Positions 1 to 8,062 of a DNA stretch of 19,755 bases are shown in pieces. Every line of letters starts with the position of its first letter. Positions within the stretch are counted from its first letter, which is position 1. The notes beneath the pieces are model-generated. The model was given only the letters and a program-made list of their open reading frames with translations, did not search any database and was not told where the DNA came from. The DNA comes from JBFIHZ01 sp041601535. Lineage in GTDB: Bacteria; Pseudomonadota; Gammaproteobacteria; Xanthomonadales; SZUA-36. The stretch spans positions 1 to 19,755 of the forward strand of contig JBFIHZ010000037.1 in NCBI GenBank assembly GCA_041601535.1. The letters run 5' to 3'. The translations under genes and the position numbers were made by a program.

Positions 1-14
1 AAAGCGCGTATTGC

Positions 15-563
15 TCAGCTAGTCTCCAAGGCCATCGAACCGGCCGTCCACGGTAACAGCACGCACTTGATGCGGCTGGGGTAACGGCGCACACCCAGCA
101 GGGGGGTCAGTTCTCCCAGCTCAGCTGACTGCACGGTGTTACCGCCGTGGCCGGTTTTATCCGTTGAATTCAACGACAGTTCCAGTTGTTGGTGTAACTC
201 CTTGAAGCTTTTGATGCTGTGGCCGGCGGCCTGCTGGCACAACAACGAAGCTGAGGCCATGCAAATGGCGCAGGCTTCGCCGTCAAAGGCTGCTGCAGCA
301 ATATCCCCGCCGTCCACCCGGAACTGCACGGTGACCCGGTCGCCGCACAGCGGGTTGTACTGCTCATTGCTGTGGGTGGCGTTGATGTCCTGCTGAAAGC
401 CGACCGGTTCCAGCGAGTGCCGCAAAACGGTTTCGCGGTAGAAGCCGGCGAGGTCCTGGGTGGTATCGGCCGGGTTGTTTGCCTCAGCGTTGGCTTCGTT
501 GCCAGCCTGGGTGTCCGCTGATGTATCCGGCGGGCTGCCGGGCGAATTATTGCGCGGCTTCAT
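15..563 (-). CDS. sufU: SufU-type Fe-S cluster scaffold/sulfur-transfer protein
   Basis: This 182-residue protein belongs to the IscU/SufU fold, which accepts sulfur from a SufS-type cysteine desulfurase during Fe-S cluster assembly in the cytosol. The usual metal-binding residues are visible: Cys73-Gly-Asp75 in an NPLCGD motif, Cys98 in a GEACAIC segment followed by MASAS, and Cys167 in RIKCVLLPW near the C-terminus. The 'SufU' rather than 'IscU' label rests on the long insertion between Cys98 and Cys167 and the RRYPSRIKC ending. Residues 1-36 are a low-complexity Asn/Ala/Asp-rich extension not typical of the family, so the true start could be further in, but no other Met precedes the domain. 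An extra Cys101 stands where most SufU proteins have Ser. It lies 10 bp downstream of the endonuclease-like gene and may share its transcript. The family assignment is firm; the exact role is inferred. Confidence 0.88.
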   Translation of the reverse strand: MKPRNNSPGSPPDTSADTQAGNEANAEANNPADTTQDLAGFYRETVLRHSLEPVGFQQDINATHSNEQYNPLCGDRVTVQFRVDGGDIAAAAFDGEACAICMASASLLCQQAAGHSIKSFKELHQQLELSLNSTDKTGHGGNTVQSAELGELTPLLGVRRYPSRIKCVLLPWTAGSMALETS

Positions 564-573
564 CGTGAGCGCC

Positions 574-2019
574 TCACAGGGTGATATCCAGCCACACCAG
601 GCGGTGATCCGACAGATCGATCAGCTCATGACCGGGCTGATCCGCCGCAGGCCAGAACACGCCGCAGCCGGCAATGCTCAGGGTCACCGACGGCAGCAGG
701 TAATCCAGCCGCAGGTTGCCGCTGCGCTGATCGTTGAAGTCAGAGGTATCCAGCGCCGGGTCGCCGCGGTGTTGCGCGTTCACCCCACCCTGGATTGCGG
801 CCGCCTGGCGCGCGCCTGCGCTGCCCGGCTGGCAGGCCGCGTTGATGCGCGGGTGCTGCAGCAACTGTGCCGCCGCGCCCGGCAGAGAATCGCCGTCCAG
901 CGGATCAGCATTGAAGTCACCGGCCACGACGAAGTGCGCGGCAGGGTCCAGCCGGCCGGAGCGGCTCTGGTCGTCAGGCGGAAACGGCGGGGCTTCGGCC
1001 GCAACTGCCGGCACCTCCAGGTACTGCGCCCACAAGCGGATTTCATCGAAATTGCGCAGGCCATTACGGTCTTCCGGGCCATCGAATACCGGCGGGGTGG
1101 GGTGGAAGGCCAGCAGGTGCAGGGTCTTGCCATGCACTTGCAGCGGAACATCCCAGTGGCTTTTCGATGACAGCCGCAGTTTCTGCCAGATTTCATCGGG
1201 ATAGTAAGGTTGTGCCGCGGCCGGGCGCCTGTCAACCGTGGTTTGAACGGCGCTGCTGGCGGTGCGGTTCAGCGCGGTAGTCGCGGGATCATCCGGCATC
1301 TGCGGTGCGCGGGCGCCGTGGAGGCTGGCCCAGCGGGTCAGCTGCCAGCTGCGCACCGCTGCGGTATCGATGGGGTAGCGCGACAGCAACAACATGCCGT
1401 ACTGACCGGGAAAGCTGCCATAACCCCAGGCGTCAGCCGGCTCGCCGGTTTTGCCGTTACCGTCCAGGTCCAGGCCGCTGTCCAGCCCGGTATTGACTGC
1501 AGCGCGGTAATGATACGGATAGTTGACGGGTGGATGTTCCTGCTGCGCGATGGCCAGGTAATTCTGGTTCAGCAACTGCGCCGCGTCCACCTGCGGGTCA
1601 TAATCGAATTCGTTGAGCAACACCACGTCCGGCCGAACGATCTGCAGGATGCTGGCCAGCTGTCGCAACCGCAGGTCCCCGGCATGCTGCAGCGCCGCGC
1701 TCAGTTCGCCTGCGTTCAGTCCCATGGCTATATTGAAGGTGGCCAGACGCAGAGGGGTGCCAGCAGATGTGCCGTCAGGAGCCGGGTGAGTGGACGGGGG
1801 TTGTTCGTCAGACTCCCGCTGGCAGGCGCTCAGTGTCGCCAGCAGCCATGCCAATAACACTGCCAGCGCCCCAAGCTGCTTGCGTGCCTGCTTGCGGGTC
1901 CGCTGCCGCATCGGCACCGACATCACAGCAGATTTGCATGCCGGCCTGCAACCGTGTTCCGCAGTTCCAGTCCGGAGGCCGCAACCGGCCCGGTGCTGTC
2001 GAAAAAACCTGATTTTCAT
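574..2019 (-). CDS. Endonuclease/exonuclease/phosphatase-fold lipoprotein
   Basis: This is a member of the DNase I-like endonuclease/exonuclease/phosphatase superfamily, metal-dependent phosphodiesterases or phosphatases. All the family signatures appear in order: an early ATFNIAMG strand (Asn ligand), LLNEFD (the metal-binding Glu), the HPTPP segment, GDFNADP, LDYLLPS and a terminal LSDHRLVWLDI (catalytic Asp-His). A hydrophobic stretch ending in LATLSAC, preceded by a basic segment (RQRTRKQARKQ), is a lipoprotein signal, so the protein is probably exported and membrane-anchored. With the upstream ATG the signal would begin unusually late, so the ATG at 1923-1921 (449 residues) is an attractive alternative; neither start has a strong ribosome site. 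Cytosolic DNA-repair roles such as ExoIII are unlikely for an exported protein. The substrate is unknown. Confidence 0.85.
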   Translation of the reverse strand: MKIRFFRQHRAGCGLRTGTAEHGCRPACKSAVMSVPMRQRTRKQARKQLGALAVLLAWLLATLSACQRESDEQPPSTHPAPDGTSAGTPLRLATFNIAMGLNAGELSAALQHAGDLRLRQLASILQIVRPDVVLLNEFDYDPQVDAAQLLNQNYLAIAQQEHPPVNYPYHYRAAVNTGLDSGLDLDGNGKTGEPADAWGYGSFPGQYGMLLLSRYPIDTAAVRSWQLTRWASLHGARAPQMPDDPATTALNRTASSAVQTTVDRRPAAAQPYYPDEIWQKLRLSSKSHWDVPLQVHGKTLHLLAFHPTPPVFDGPEDRNGLRNFDEIRLWAQYLEVPAVAAEAPPFPPDDQSRSGRLDPAAHFVVAGDFNADPLDGDSLPGAAAQLLQHPRINAACQPGSAGARQAAAIQGGVNAQHRGDPALDTSDFNDQRSGNLRLDYLLPSVTLSIAGCGVFWPAADQPGHELIDLSDHRLVWLDITL

Positions 2020-2089
2020 CGGCCTATGATAACGGCATAGCCTGCCTGAAAGTCACCTTGCCATCGGGCTTCACACCCGGTTGGCCGCA

Positions 2090-3433
2090 TCATGCCGGCA
2101 GCCTGCGTTCCAGTGCCGGGTACCAGATGGCCTGGGCCAGGCCACGGGTGCCCATAAAAACCAGTACCGCGGCCCAGATGCCGTTCAGGCCCCAGGCCTG
2201 GGACAGCGGACCCAGAACCAGCAGATACACGGCAAAGGCCACACTCATGGTGACCATCATGCCCGCTGCCGCAGTGGCGCCGATAAACACGCCATCAAAC
2301 TGGAAACACCACACTGAGACGACCGGCAGGGCGATGATCAGCGGCATCAGGTTGGCCACCAGTGCCCGCACCTCGACCAGGTCGGTGAGCAGGTTGGTGA
2401 TGGTGTTGCCGGCCAGCCAGAAGAACAGCGCATAGCCCAGGCTGGCGGCCAGTGCCCACAAGGTGGTCAGCGCCACCCAGCGGCGGAAGATATGCCGGCG
2501 GCCGTGGCCCCAGGCTGCACCGGCCAGGGCCTCGGCGGCGTGGGCAAATCCGTCCAGCCCCAGCGCCATCAGCAGCATGAACTGGGTGGCCACGTGGCTG
2601 GCCGCCATGGCGGTATCACCCAGGCCGCTGGCCATGCGCATGATCAGCGCCAGGGCAGTCATCAACAGGATGGTGCGCAGAAATATAAAGCCGTTGACGA
2701 AGACCAGTTCACCGAACCGGCGCAGACGCCAGGTGAGCCGGTCGCGGGCCTGGCGCAGCAGGGTCGGGCCATCCAGTACGCGCAACAGCACCCAGGCGGC
2801 TACGCCGGCGGTCAGGTACTGGGCGATCAGCGTGCCCCAGGCCACACCCGCCACACCCATGTCCAGGCCGATCACGAAGGTGACATTGAGCACACCATTG
2901 CTGACATTGAGCAGCAACTGCAGGTAAAGGATGCTTTTCACCCGTGCCATACCGAACAGCACGCCGGTGATGGCATAACTCAGCAGCACCGCAGGCGCCG
3001 ACCAGATGCGGATGCGGAAATACTGCGCTGTGATTTCCGCCACCTCGCCCGGCGGCGTCATGGCCTGGAATGCCGCCCACAGCAAGAACTCCTGGCTGAT
3101 CAGCAAACCCAGCGCAAACAGCATGGCGAGGCCAGCCGACCGGATCACCGTGGCGCGCAGCGCGTCCATATTGTTGCGGCCTCGCGCCTGCGCCACCATG
3201 CCGGTGGTGCCCATGCGCAAAAATCCAAATGCCCACAACATGTAATTGAAGATGACGCTGCCCAGACCCACCGCCGCCAGGTGCACCGGGCTGGGCAGAT
3301 GGCCAATGGCCCAGGTGTCCACCAGCCCGACCAAGGGTTCGGCCGAGTTGGCCAGTATGGCCGGGCCGGCAATCGTCCAGATCTGGTGATGCGGCCGTGA
3401 CAGGTCGTCAGGCGTTGCGGTGCCGGCAGTCAT
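2090..3433 (-). CDS. MATE family efflux transporter (DinF-like)
   Basis: The 447-residue, strongly hydrophobic protein has about twelve predicted membrane segments and the layout of MATE antiporters, which expel drugs or metabolites using a cation gradient. The N-terminal half has the typical IWTIAGPAILANSAEPLVGLVDTW helix followed by GHLPSPVHLAAVGLG and the FLRMGTTGMVAQARG stretch characteristic of the DinF branch. Length matches the family. It starts at an ATG just downstream of the DUF2608 gene (28 bp gap) and ends 70 bp before the endonuclease-like gene, all on the same strand, so cotranscription is possible. Substrate cannot be deduced. Nothing looks truncated. Confidence 0.9.
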   Translation of the reverse strand: MTAGTATPDDLSRPHHQIWTIAGPAILANSAEPLVGLVDTWAIGHLPSPVHLAAVGLGSVIFNYMLWAFGFLRMGTTGMVAQARGRNNMDALRATVIRSAGLAMLFALGLLISQEFLLWAAFQAMTPPGEVAEITAQYFRIRIWSAPAVLLSYAITGVLFGMARVKSILYLQLLLNVSNGVLNVTFVIGLDMGVAGVAWGTLIAQYLTAGVAAWVLLRVLDGPTLLRQARDRLTWRLRRFGELVFVNGFIFLRTILLMTALALIMRMASGLGDTAMAASHVATQFMLLMALGLDGFAHAAEALAGAAWGHGRRHIFRRWVALTTLWALAASLGYALFFWLAGNTITNLLTDLVEVRALVANLMPLIIALPVVSVWCFQFDGVFIGATAAAGMMVTMSVAFAVYLLVLGPLSQAWGLNGIWAAVLVFMGTRGLAQAIWYPALERRLPA

Positions 3434-3461
3434 GACATGTAGCCTTCAACAGCAGCAAAAC

Positions 3462-4397
3462 TCACGGCTGAGCGGGCGGGCAGCCCTCGGGCCGGACGGG
3501 TGCGGGCAAATCAAAGTTATCTGCGCCAAATTGATTCTGCACTGACTGCAAAGCCGGATAGACGCTGCGCCACTGCTGGTCAGCCGCCGTGCCGTCAAAT
3601 GCCTGCACCAGCGGATCTTCGCGGTTGTAACGAAAGGCCTGCACCGAGGTATTGCTGCCGGCGAACGCTTCCATCACGGCCTGCAGGTTTTTCGCCTTGT
3701 CATCGGCCATCACTACCACGGCAGGTGCCGGGGTGCCGGTTTTAGCCAGCAAGTCGACCAGCATATCGCCCTTGTGCTGGCCGGCGGTCAGAAACACGCC
3801 GTCTTCATAGCGGACCGGGCGGCTGCCGCTGGGTGGAATGAAGTCATCGGCATAGCCTTGCGCCGGGCCAATCGCGCTGGCATAGAAACTGAACCCGCCT
3901 CGGCGCAGCTCACGAAACGTCGCCAGGCGGAAATCGCTGCCGCGCGAGGTCAGGATAATGACTTTGAAACCGTCGTTTTGCAGGCTCTGCACCAGTGCCG
4001 GTCCATCCGGCTGCGTCAGGCGCATCGCGCTGGCATGATACAAGGCGCCCTGCACGGCCAAAAGGCCGGTGACCAGGCGCGCATCGCAGGGCTGTTCGGC
4101 CTGCAGTTCTTTCTGCCAGTCATACCACTGGTCCGAGCCCAGGTCCTGTTCCATCGCCAGCAGCGTGTTATCCAGGTCAAATACCACCAGGACGCGGTTG
4201 GTGCCGAACTGCTCTGCCCAATATCGTGCCGCCGTGGCCGTTTCGGCCAGATCGCTGCTTTCCATCATCTGGCTGGCGGGCAGGGCGGGGGGGGATTGAA
4301 CCGGAGTTGTGGCCGGCCGGGGTGCGGCACAGGCGGTCAGCAGCGCGGTTGCCACAACCAGGAATAATCGGGTGTTGAGCCGGGAAAAGGTTCGCAT
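3462..4397 (-). CDS. DUF2608/HAD-like lipoprotein
   Basis: The 311-residue protein begins with a lipoprotein signal (hydrophobic LFLVVATALLTAC, lipid-modified Cys23), so it is predicted to be anchored on the periplasmic side. The mature part has a HAD-type core: motif I is VVFDLDNTLL (Asp74, Asp76, Thr78), motif II is the Thr-Ser in VIILTSRGSDF, and a later MADDKAKNL carries the acidic pair of motif IV. The overall pattern fits the DUF2608 group of HAD-related proteins. Phosphatase activity is plausible because the nucleophile Asp is intact, but the substrate is unknown. It is the first gene of the minus-strand block, and the region upstream holds the tRNA promoter on the other strand. Confidence 0.8.
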   Translation of the reverse strand: MRTFSRLNTRLFLVVATALLTACAAPRPATTPVQSPPALPASQMMESSDLAETATAARYWAEQFGTNRVLVVFDLDNTLLAMEQDLGSDQWYDWQKELQAEQPCDARLVTGLLAVQGALYHASAMRLTQPDGPALVQSLQNDGFKVIILTSRGSDFRLATFRELRRGGFSFYASAIGPAQGYADDFIPPSGSRPVRYEDGVFLTAGQHKGDMLVDLLAKTGTPAPAVVVMADDKAKNLQAVMEAFAGSNTSVQAFRYNREDPLVQAFDGTAADQQWRSVYPALQSVQNQFGADNFDLPAPVRPEGCPPAQP

Positions 4398-4499
4398 TTC
4401 GTAATACCAGGTTACCAGCGGCCACTGTGCCAGCGAATTCAGCCTACCGCAACGGCCAGAGAACAGGGTTTGCCACCTGTACAGGTTTGCCGCCCGTCA

Positions 4500-4528
4500 T
4501 TGCCAAAGCGGCCTCCATCCCCTAAAAT
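4500..4528 (+). promoter_or_regulatory. sigma70-type promoter of tRNA-Ser
   Basis: A -35-like TTGCCA (4500-4505) is separated by exactly 17 bases from a -10-like TAAAAT (4523-4528). The bases after the -10 element (TGCCGCCC) are GC-rich, the kind of discriminator found at stringently controlled stable RNA promoters. Transcription would start near 4535, giving a leader of about 50 nt before the tRNA. Confidence 0.65.
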
Positions 4529-4585
4529 TGCCGCCCTTCCGCTATTCGCCGCCGCCAGCCGCGTCGCGAGTACCGGAAACATCCC

Positions 4586-4678
4586 GGAGAGGTGCCAGAG
4601 TGGTCGAATGGGCTCGCCTGGAAAGCGAGTGTACGGTGTTGAACCGTACCGAGGGTTCGAATCCCTCCTTCTCCGCCA
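4586..4678 (+). tRNA. tRNA-Ser (anticodon GGA), CCA encoded
   Basis: A complete class II tRNA can be folded by eye. The acceptor stem GGAGAGG (4586-4592) pairs with CTTCTCC ahead of the discriminator G and an encoded CCA. The anticodon stem CTCGC/GCGAG encloses loop CTGGAAA with anticodon GGA at 4620-4622. A long variable arm (TACGGTGTTGAACCGTA) and the T arm GAGGGTTCGAATCCCTC follow. The long variable arm and anticodon identify serine, reading UCC and UCU codons. Immediately downstream is a strong hairpin and then tandem copies of the tRNA 3' end. Confidence 0.97.
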
Positions 4679-4718
4679 GATACGCAAAGCGCCCCCTTGT
4701 GGGGCGTTTTGCGTATCT
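4678..4718 (+). terminator. Hairpin/terminator directly after tRNA-Ser
   Basis: AGATACGCAAAGCGCCCC (4678-4695) pairs with the right arm 4701-4718 over 18 positions, with one G-U wobble and a five-base loop CTTGT. The right arm contains GGGGCGTTTT, so the upper part acts like a classical intrinsic terminator with its U tract built into the lower stem, and the A tract on the left makes it potentially bidirectional. Its left arm begins at the last base of the tRNA CCA. Confidence 0.75.
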
Positions 4719-4859
4719 GGGAGCAGGGCGTGGGTGAGAACCCCTGGCGCAGCCATAAAGGGTTCGACAAATTTGCCGGGAGCAAATTTGGTCGCACACG
4801 CAGTGTGCGCACGCAGTGCGAGGGCCAGGACGGCCCGAGACTATCCCTCCTTCTCCGCC

Positions 4860-4900
4860 AGATATGCAAAGCGCCCCCTCGTGGGGCGTTTTGCGTATCT
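4860..4900 (+). terminator. Second copy of the GC hairpin
   Basis: This is the counterpart of the hairpin at 4678-4718, again starting at the end of a tRNA tail copy. The left arm has one change (ATATGC for ATACGC), which only swaps a pair for a wobble or mismatch near the base, and the loop is CTCGT instead of CTTGT. The GGGGCGTTTT right arm is intact. Confidence 0.65.
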
Positions 4901-5101
4901 GGGAGCAGGGTGTGGTTGAGAACCCCTGGCGTAGCCATAAAGGGTTCGACAAATTTGCCGGGGCCGCTCTCGCACATCCGTGTGCTTCGCGGCACCGGTG
5001 CGTCCTGCACAATGAGCCCATTTGGTCGCACACGCAGTGTGCGCACGCAGTGCGAGGGCCAGGAAGGCCCGAGACTATCCCTCCTTCTCCGCCAGTAATG
5101 T

Positions 5102-5161
5102 AAAGCGCCCTCTGGCAAAGCGCCCCCTGGCAAAGCGCCCCCTGGCAATGCGCCCCCTTGT
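5102..5161 (+). repeat. 15-bp tandem microrepeat, four units
   Basis: Four consecutive 15-base units (5102-5116, 5117-5131, 5132-5146, 5147-5161) follow the pattern AAAGCGCCCCCTGGC; units two and three are identical, unit one has a C-to-T change and unit four diverges at its end into the terminator loop. The unit equals the left arm of the GC hairpin, so it looks like slippage expansion of that arm. Only the last unit can pair with the single right arm at 5162-5174. Confidence 0.85.
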
Positions 5162-5174
5162 GGGGCGTTTTGCG

Positions 5175-5500
5175 GGTATCCGTCCGTGCTTTTGCGTGTC
5201 TGCCGGATGAAACGTGGTCAATCGCTGGCCCCTGGTTCGACTGCTGCGATCCGATCAAAACAGTACGCAGTTCCGCGCATCCCTGCCTATGCAGTCTCCC
5301 TGCAGGCCTTGATTCACCGGAAACAGTATGGGATGCTTGAAACGCAGTTGAATTTAATTCAAAATGCCATCCGGTTCCTTGGTTGGTATCTGAAAATCAA
5401 AGCGGACGAGCGCTGCAACGATTATTCGACAAGGTTCTTTAGAGCGTAATGACTCTCGAGATGAGGCATTACGTCCTTTAACATGTGACGGGGTGATTTA
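5175..5500 (+). promoter_or_regulatory. Leader region of the TonB receptor gene, with palindromes
   Basis: No convincing gene lies in this stretch. It holds a perfect 15-base palindrome TTGAATT-T-AATTCAA (5348-5362), suitable as a repressor or activator site. Closer to the gene is an inverted repeat CGTAATG/CATTACG (5445-5451 and 5467-5473) with an inner CTC/GAG, placed 27 bp before the start codon, either an operator or an mRNA hairpin near the ribosome site. A GGGGTGA ribosome site lies at 5490-5496. No clear -35/-10 pair could be fixed. An 87-codon open frame ending at 5449 has no recognisable domain and is not annotated. Confidence 0.45.
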
Positions 5501-7948
5501 ATGAGTTCTCGCTATGAGAGGTTTCGTAATAACTATCGGCCAACGCTGGCAACTATTGCTGGCTTGGTTTTATTCACACCAGTATTCGCGCAGGATGAGG
5601 AAGCTGCTTCCGATAATTCAACTGCGAGCCAGGGTCTCGAAGAAGTTATCATTACTGCTCGTAAGCAGGTTGAATCGCTTCAGGATGTTCCCGTTTCAGC
5701 AGTTGTGCTGTCAGAGTCAGAAATTGATCGCCGCAACCTCACCTCGCTGGAGCGTATCGCGGGAAGCGCCCCGGAGTTGTTCGTCGCACGAAGTTCGAAT
5801 GGCTCGGGCGCGGTCATCACGATGCGTGGCATCGGCTCCCAGTCGACATCCATAGGCATTGAACAGTCCACTGCAGTGGTTGTGGACGGTGTTTACTATG
5901 GATCCGGTTTTTTCCTCAACGAAGCCCTGTTCGATCTTAATACCATCGAGATTCTGAAAGGGCCTCAGGCGCTGTTCTTCGGAAAAAACGCGACCGCGGG
6001 TGTGATCTCGGTGACAACCAAGTCGCCAGGCGATGAATTTGAGCTGAGCACTCGTGTCGGCTATGAATTTACCGCTGAAGAGACATCTGCCGAAGCCATT
6101 ATTTCGGGTCCGATCAGTGACACCCTGTCAGGGCGCCTGGCACTTCGGGCATCCAATATGGCGGACGGCTATCTGGATAACCGTGCGACTGCGACACCCA
6201 TTACCACGTTTGATGTGGCCACGGGCGATTTGATTGAGCACGTACAGCAGCCAAACGGCGGTGGCATGCCCGGTACGTCCGAGCGGACCATGAGGGGCAC
6301 GCTGGTATGGGAACCCACGGACCGCTTTGCGGCGAACATCAAGGGCACGTGGTCATCCAGAGAAGATGACTCGAATGCCTGGAACATGACGCCCGTCGCC
6401 TGCGCCAACGGTACGGGATTCACCCAGGTCAATCCTGAGGTGAGGTGTCAAAGAAAGTTCGACGTGTATGTGCCGAACGCGCCGGACGGTTTTGCCGGGG
6501 CATTACCCGGTATGAAAGCAGATGGATCGTCTTTCAATGACTACGAAGCGTGGTCGCTGACCGCTAACCTGGAGTACGCCCTGGAGTCTGCGACGATCAC
6601 ATCCATTTTCAACTACAACTCAAGCCGCAACCAGTGGGGCCTGGGGCAGAACGTCCATTCGCCAACGTCCTTTATCGCTGCAACGCAGGACTCGCAGCTT
6701 GATGTGTTCTCCAATGAGACCCGGCTGGCGTGGGATATATCTGACTCCGTTAACCTGCTCCTGGGAGCCTATTATCAGAATTCCAAGCGCGATCACGACC
6801 AGGCGGCCGCTTTTGCGCCGATTGAAGATTCCAGCCAGCCCGGCAATCTTCGCTATACCAGCTACATAAAGCCATCGACGCTGGATGGAGAAACGAAGTC
6901 GTTATTTGGTCAGTTGAAGTGGAAAATTGTCCCTGATCTCGAGCTGGCGGTGGGTGCCCGGTACATTCATGAAGAAAGTAAGGGCTTTGTTGTGCAGAGT
7001 TACGTCATGCCAGCCCTGCAGGGATTGTTCCCGCAGGACTTTCCTCTGGCGGCTGATCAGACTTTCACCGAAACCACGCCTGAAGTGACGCTGACCTATT
7101 TCCTCAATGACAATGTGACGCTGTACGGTGGTTACAAGTCCGCTTACAAGTCAGGAGGGTTCTCCGCCAGTGCCCTTATCGTGGCAGCTACAACGATTGA
7201 CGATGTGATGTTTGATCCGGAGACAGCCGATGGTTTCATGTTCGGCCTCAAGAGCACCTGGCTGGATAATCAGCTGAGAGTGAATGCGGAAGTTTACCGC
7301 ACGGAATATCAGGACTTGCAGGTTGATTTCTTCAACTCGGACACCTTCCAGTTCATCACGACGAATGCAGGTGAGTCCCTGGTGCAGGGCGTTGAGCTTA
7401 ACGTGGACTTCGCCCCGGCCAATGTGCCTGGTCTGATCCTTAATGGGGCACTCGTTTACAACGACGCAACCTACAAGGACTTTATCGCGCCATGTTACAC
7501 GGGGCAGTCCATTGCCGCGGGCTGTAACACGACATTCGGCTCCGGCAAGGGTCAGGACCTGAGTGGTTCACCGACCGCTGTGGCGCCCAAGTGGACCTCG
7601 TCCATTGGTGGTGTCTATGCATTCGAAGTTGGTTCCGGGCTTGAGCTCGTACTGGGTACGACTATTCGCTATAGCGATGACTACCTGGGTTCCAACTTTG
7701 GCGCACCGTTATCGCGGCAGGATTCCTACATCAATATTGATGCCTCGATATTGCTGGCAAAGCTGGATTCGAGTTGGGAAGTGTCGCTGATCGCGCGTAA
7801 TCTGACCAACAAGTTCCGTTTCAGCAGCGTTCTGGATCTGCCGAACTCGGGAACCGGGACGGGTACCAATAACGCACTACCTGCCGACGTGATCGGCCTG
7901 GTGGATGCCCCGCGAACCATCCTGTTGCAGCTCAGTAATCGCTTCTGA
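5501..7948 (+). CDS. TonB-dependent outer-membrane receptor
   Basis: This 815-residue protein imports a scarce substrate across the outer membrane using TonB-ExbBD energy. It has a signal peptide ending near VFA-Q (residues 1-30), a TonB box-like EEVIITARK (47-55), a plug domain starting with QDVPVSAVVLSESEI and containing ITMRGIGSQ, VVVDGVYYG and IEILKGPQALFFGKNATAGVI, then a long beta-barrel. It ends in LQLSNRF, the terminal aromatic expected for BAM insertion. The VIITARK type is common in Sphingomonads and marine gammaproteobacteria and takes up diverse organic molecules as well as siderophores; the ligand cannot be told. The start has a GGGGTGA ribosome site. Codon and base use is less GC-biased than in the flanking blocks. 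A dehydrogenase gene follows 114 bp downstream, suggesting uptake plus metabolism of one compound, which is an inference. Confidence 0.93.
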   Translation: MSSRYERFRNNYRPTLATIAGLVLFTPVFAQDEEAASDNSTASQGLEEVIITARKQVESLQDVPVSAVVLSESEIDRRNLTSLERIAGSAPELFVARSSNGSGAVITMRGIGSQSTSIGIEQSTAVVVDGVYYGSGFFLNEALFDLNTIEILKGPQALFFGKNATAGVISVTTKSPGDEFELSTRVGYEFTAEETSAEAIISGPISDTLSGRLALRASNMADGYLDNRATATPITTFDVATGDLIEHVQQPNGGGMPGTSERTMRGTLVWEPTDRFAANIKGTWSSREDDSNAWNMTPVACANGTGFTQVNPEVRCQRKFDVYVPNAPDGFAGALPGMKADGSSFNDYEAWSLTANLEYALESATITSIFNYNSSRNQWGLGQNVHSPTSFIAATQDSQLDVFSNETRLAWDISDSVNLLLGAYYQNSKRDHDQAAAFAPIEDSSQPGNLRYTSYIKPSTLDGETKSLFGQLKWKIVPDLELAVGARYIHEESKGFVVQSYVMPALQGLFPQDFPLAADQTFTETTPEVTLTYFLNDNVTLYGGYKSAYKSGGFSASALIVAATTIDDVMFDPETADGFMFGLKSTWLDNQLRVNAEVYRTEYQDLQVDFFNSDTFQFITTNAGESLVQGVELNVDFAPANVPGLILNGALVYNDATYKDFIAPCYTGQSIAAGCNTTFGSGKGQDLSGSPTAVAPKWTSSIGGVYAFEVGSGLELVLGTTIRYSDDYLGSNFGAPLSRQDSYINIDASILLAKLDSSWEVSLIARNLTNKFRFSSVLDLPNSGTGTGTNNALPADVIGLVDAPRTILLQLSNRF

Positions 7949-7979
7949 GCCATCTTGATGGCCTACTGAAAAGCATGGC

Positions 7980-8018
7980 TGGGGCCGAAGTGTGTTTTTG
8001 CGACGCACTTTGGCCCCA
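7980..8018 (+). terminator. Hairpin between receptor and dehydrogenase genes
   Basis: TGGGGCCGAAGTGTG (7980-7994) pairs with CGCACTTTGGCCCCA (8004-8018), a 15-position stem with one mismatch and one wobble. No U run follows, so it may be a processing or pausing hairpin rather than an efficient intrinsic terminator. A smaller perfect hairpin GCCATC-TT-GATGGC overlaps the receptor stop codon (7948-7961). Confidence 0.45.
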
Positions 8019-8062
8019 TGTCGCAGTGACACTCAATTCTGGTTGGACAGGTCAATTAATTA

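Larger units (their letters stand above)
4661..5174 (+). repeat. Tandem array of tRNA-Ser tail repeats
   Basis: The last 20 bases of the tRNA region (4661-4680) recur at 4843-4862 and, over 19 bases, at 5077-5095. The first two tails are followed by the same long hairpin (4678-4718; 4860-4900). The third is followed by a degenerated version ending in GGGGCGTTTTGCG. Unit lengths are 182 and 234 bp; the difference is mostly an insertion around 4962-5020. Both full units contain small hairpins: TGGC-G(C/T)A-GCCA inside AACCC/GGGTT, CGCACAC-GCA-GTGTGCG, CGCAC-GCA-GTGCG, and GGGCC/GGCCC (loop AGGAC or AGGAA). Differences between copies fall mainly in loops. The arrangement resembles the E. coli tyrT tandem repeats that also end in a copy of the tRNA 3' end (rtT RNA); function is unknown. 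Confidence 0.85.

Noticed and set aside
460..1170. Long plus-strand frames opposite the endonuclease-like, MATE and subunit I genes
   Set aside because: These are shadow frames caused by high GC content; the minus-strand partners carry full family motifs.
4661..5095. tRNA tail copies as attL/attR sites of an integrated island
   Set aside because: Tail copies at a tRNA-Ser 3' end fit integrase attachment sites, but there is no integrase gene in the window, the copies are only ~180-230 bp apart, and spacer sequence is shared too, so tandem duplication explains them better. An old integration event cannot be fully excluded.
5102..5161. Short direct repeats as a CRISPR array
   Set aside because: The 15 bp units are contiguous with no spacers, and no cas genes are present.
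4439..5258. Several long minus-strand open frames across tRNA-Ser and its repeats (RRRRDSNPRYGSTPYTRFP-type products), and plus-strand frames in the array
   Set aside because: They are antisense or sense readings of a tRNA and its tail repeats, a common source of spurious proteins in databases. They owe their length to the repeat structure and show no ribosome sites or domains.
5186..5449. 87-codon open frame before the TonB receptor
   Set aside because: No recognisable domain, poor start context, and it overlaps the suspected regulatory palindromes. It could be a gene remnant, but nothing supports this.
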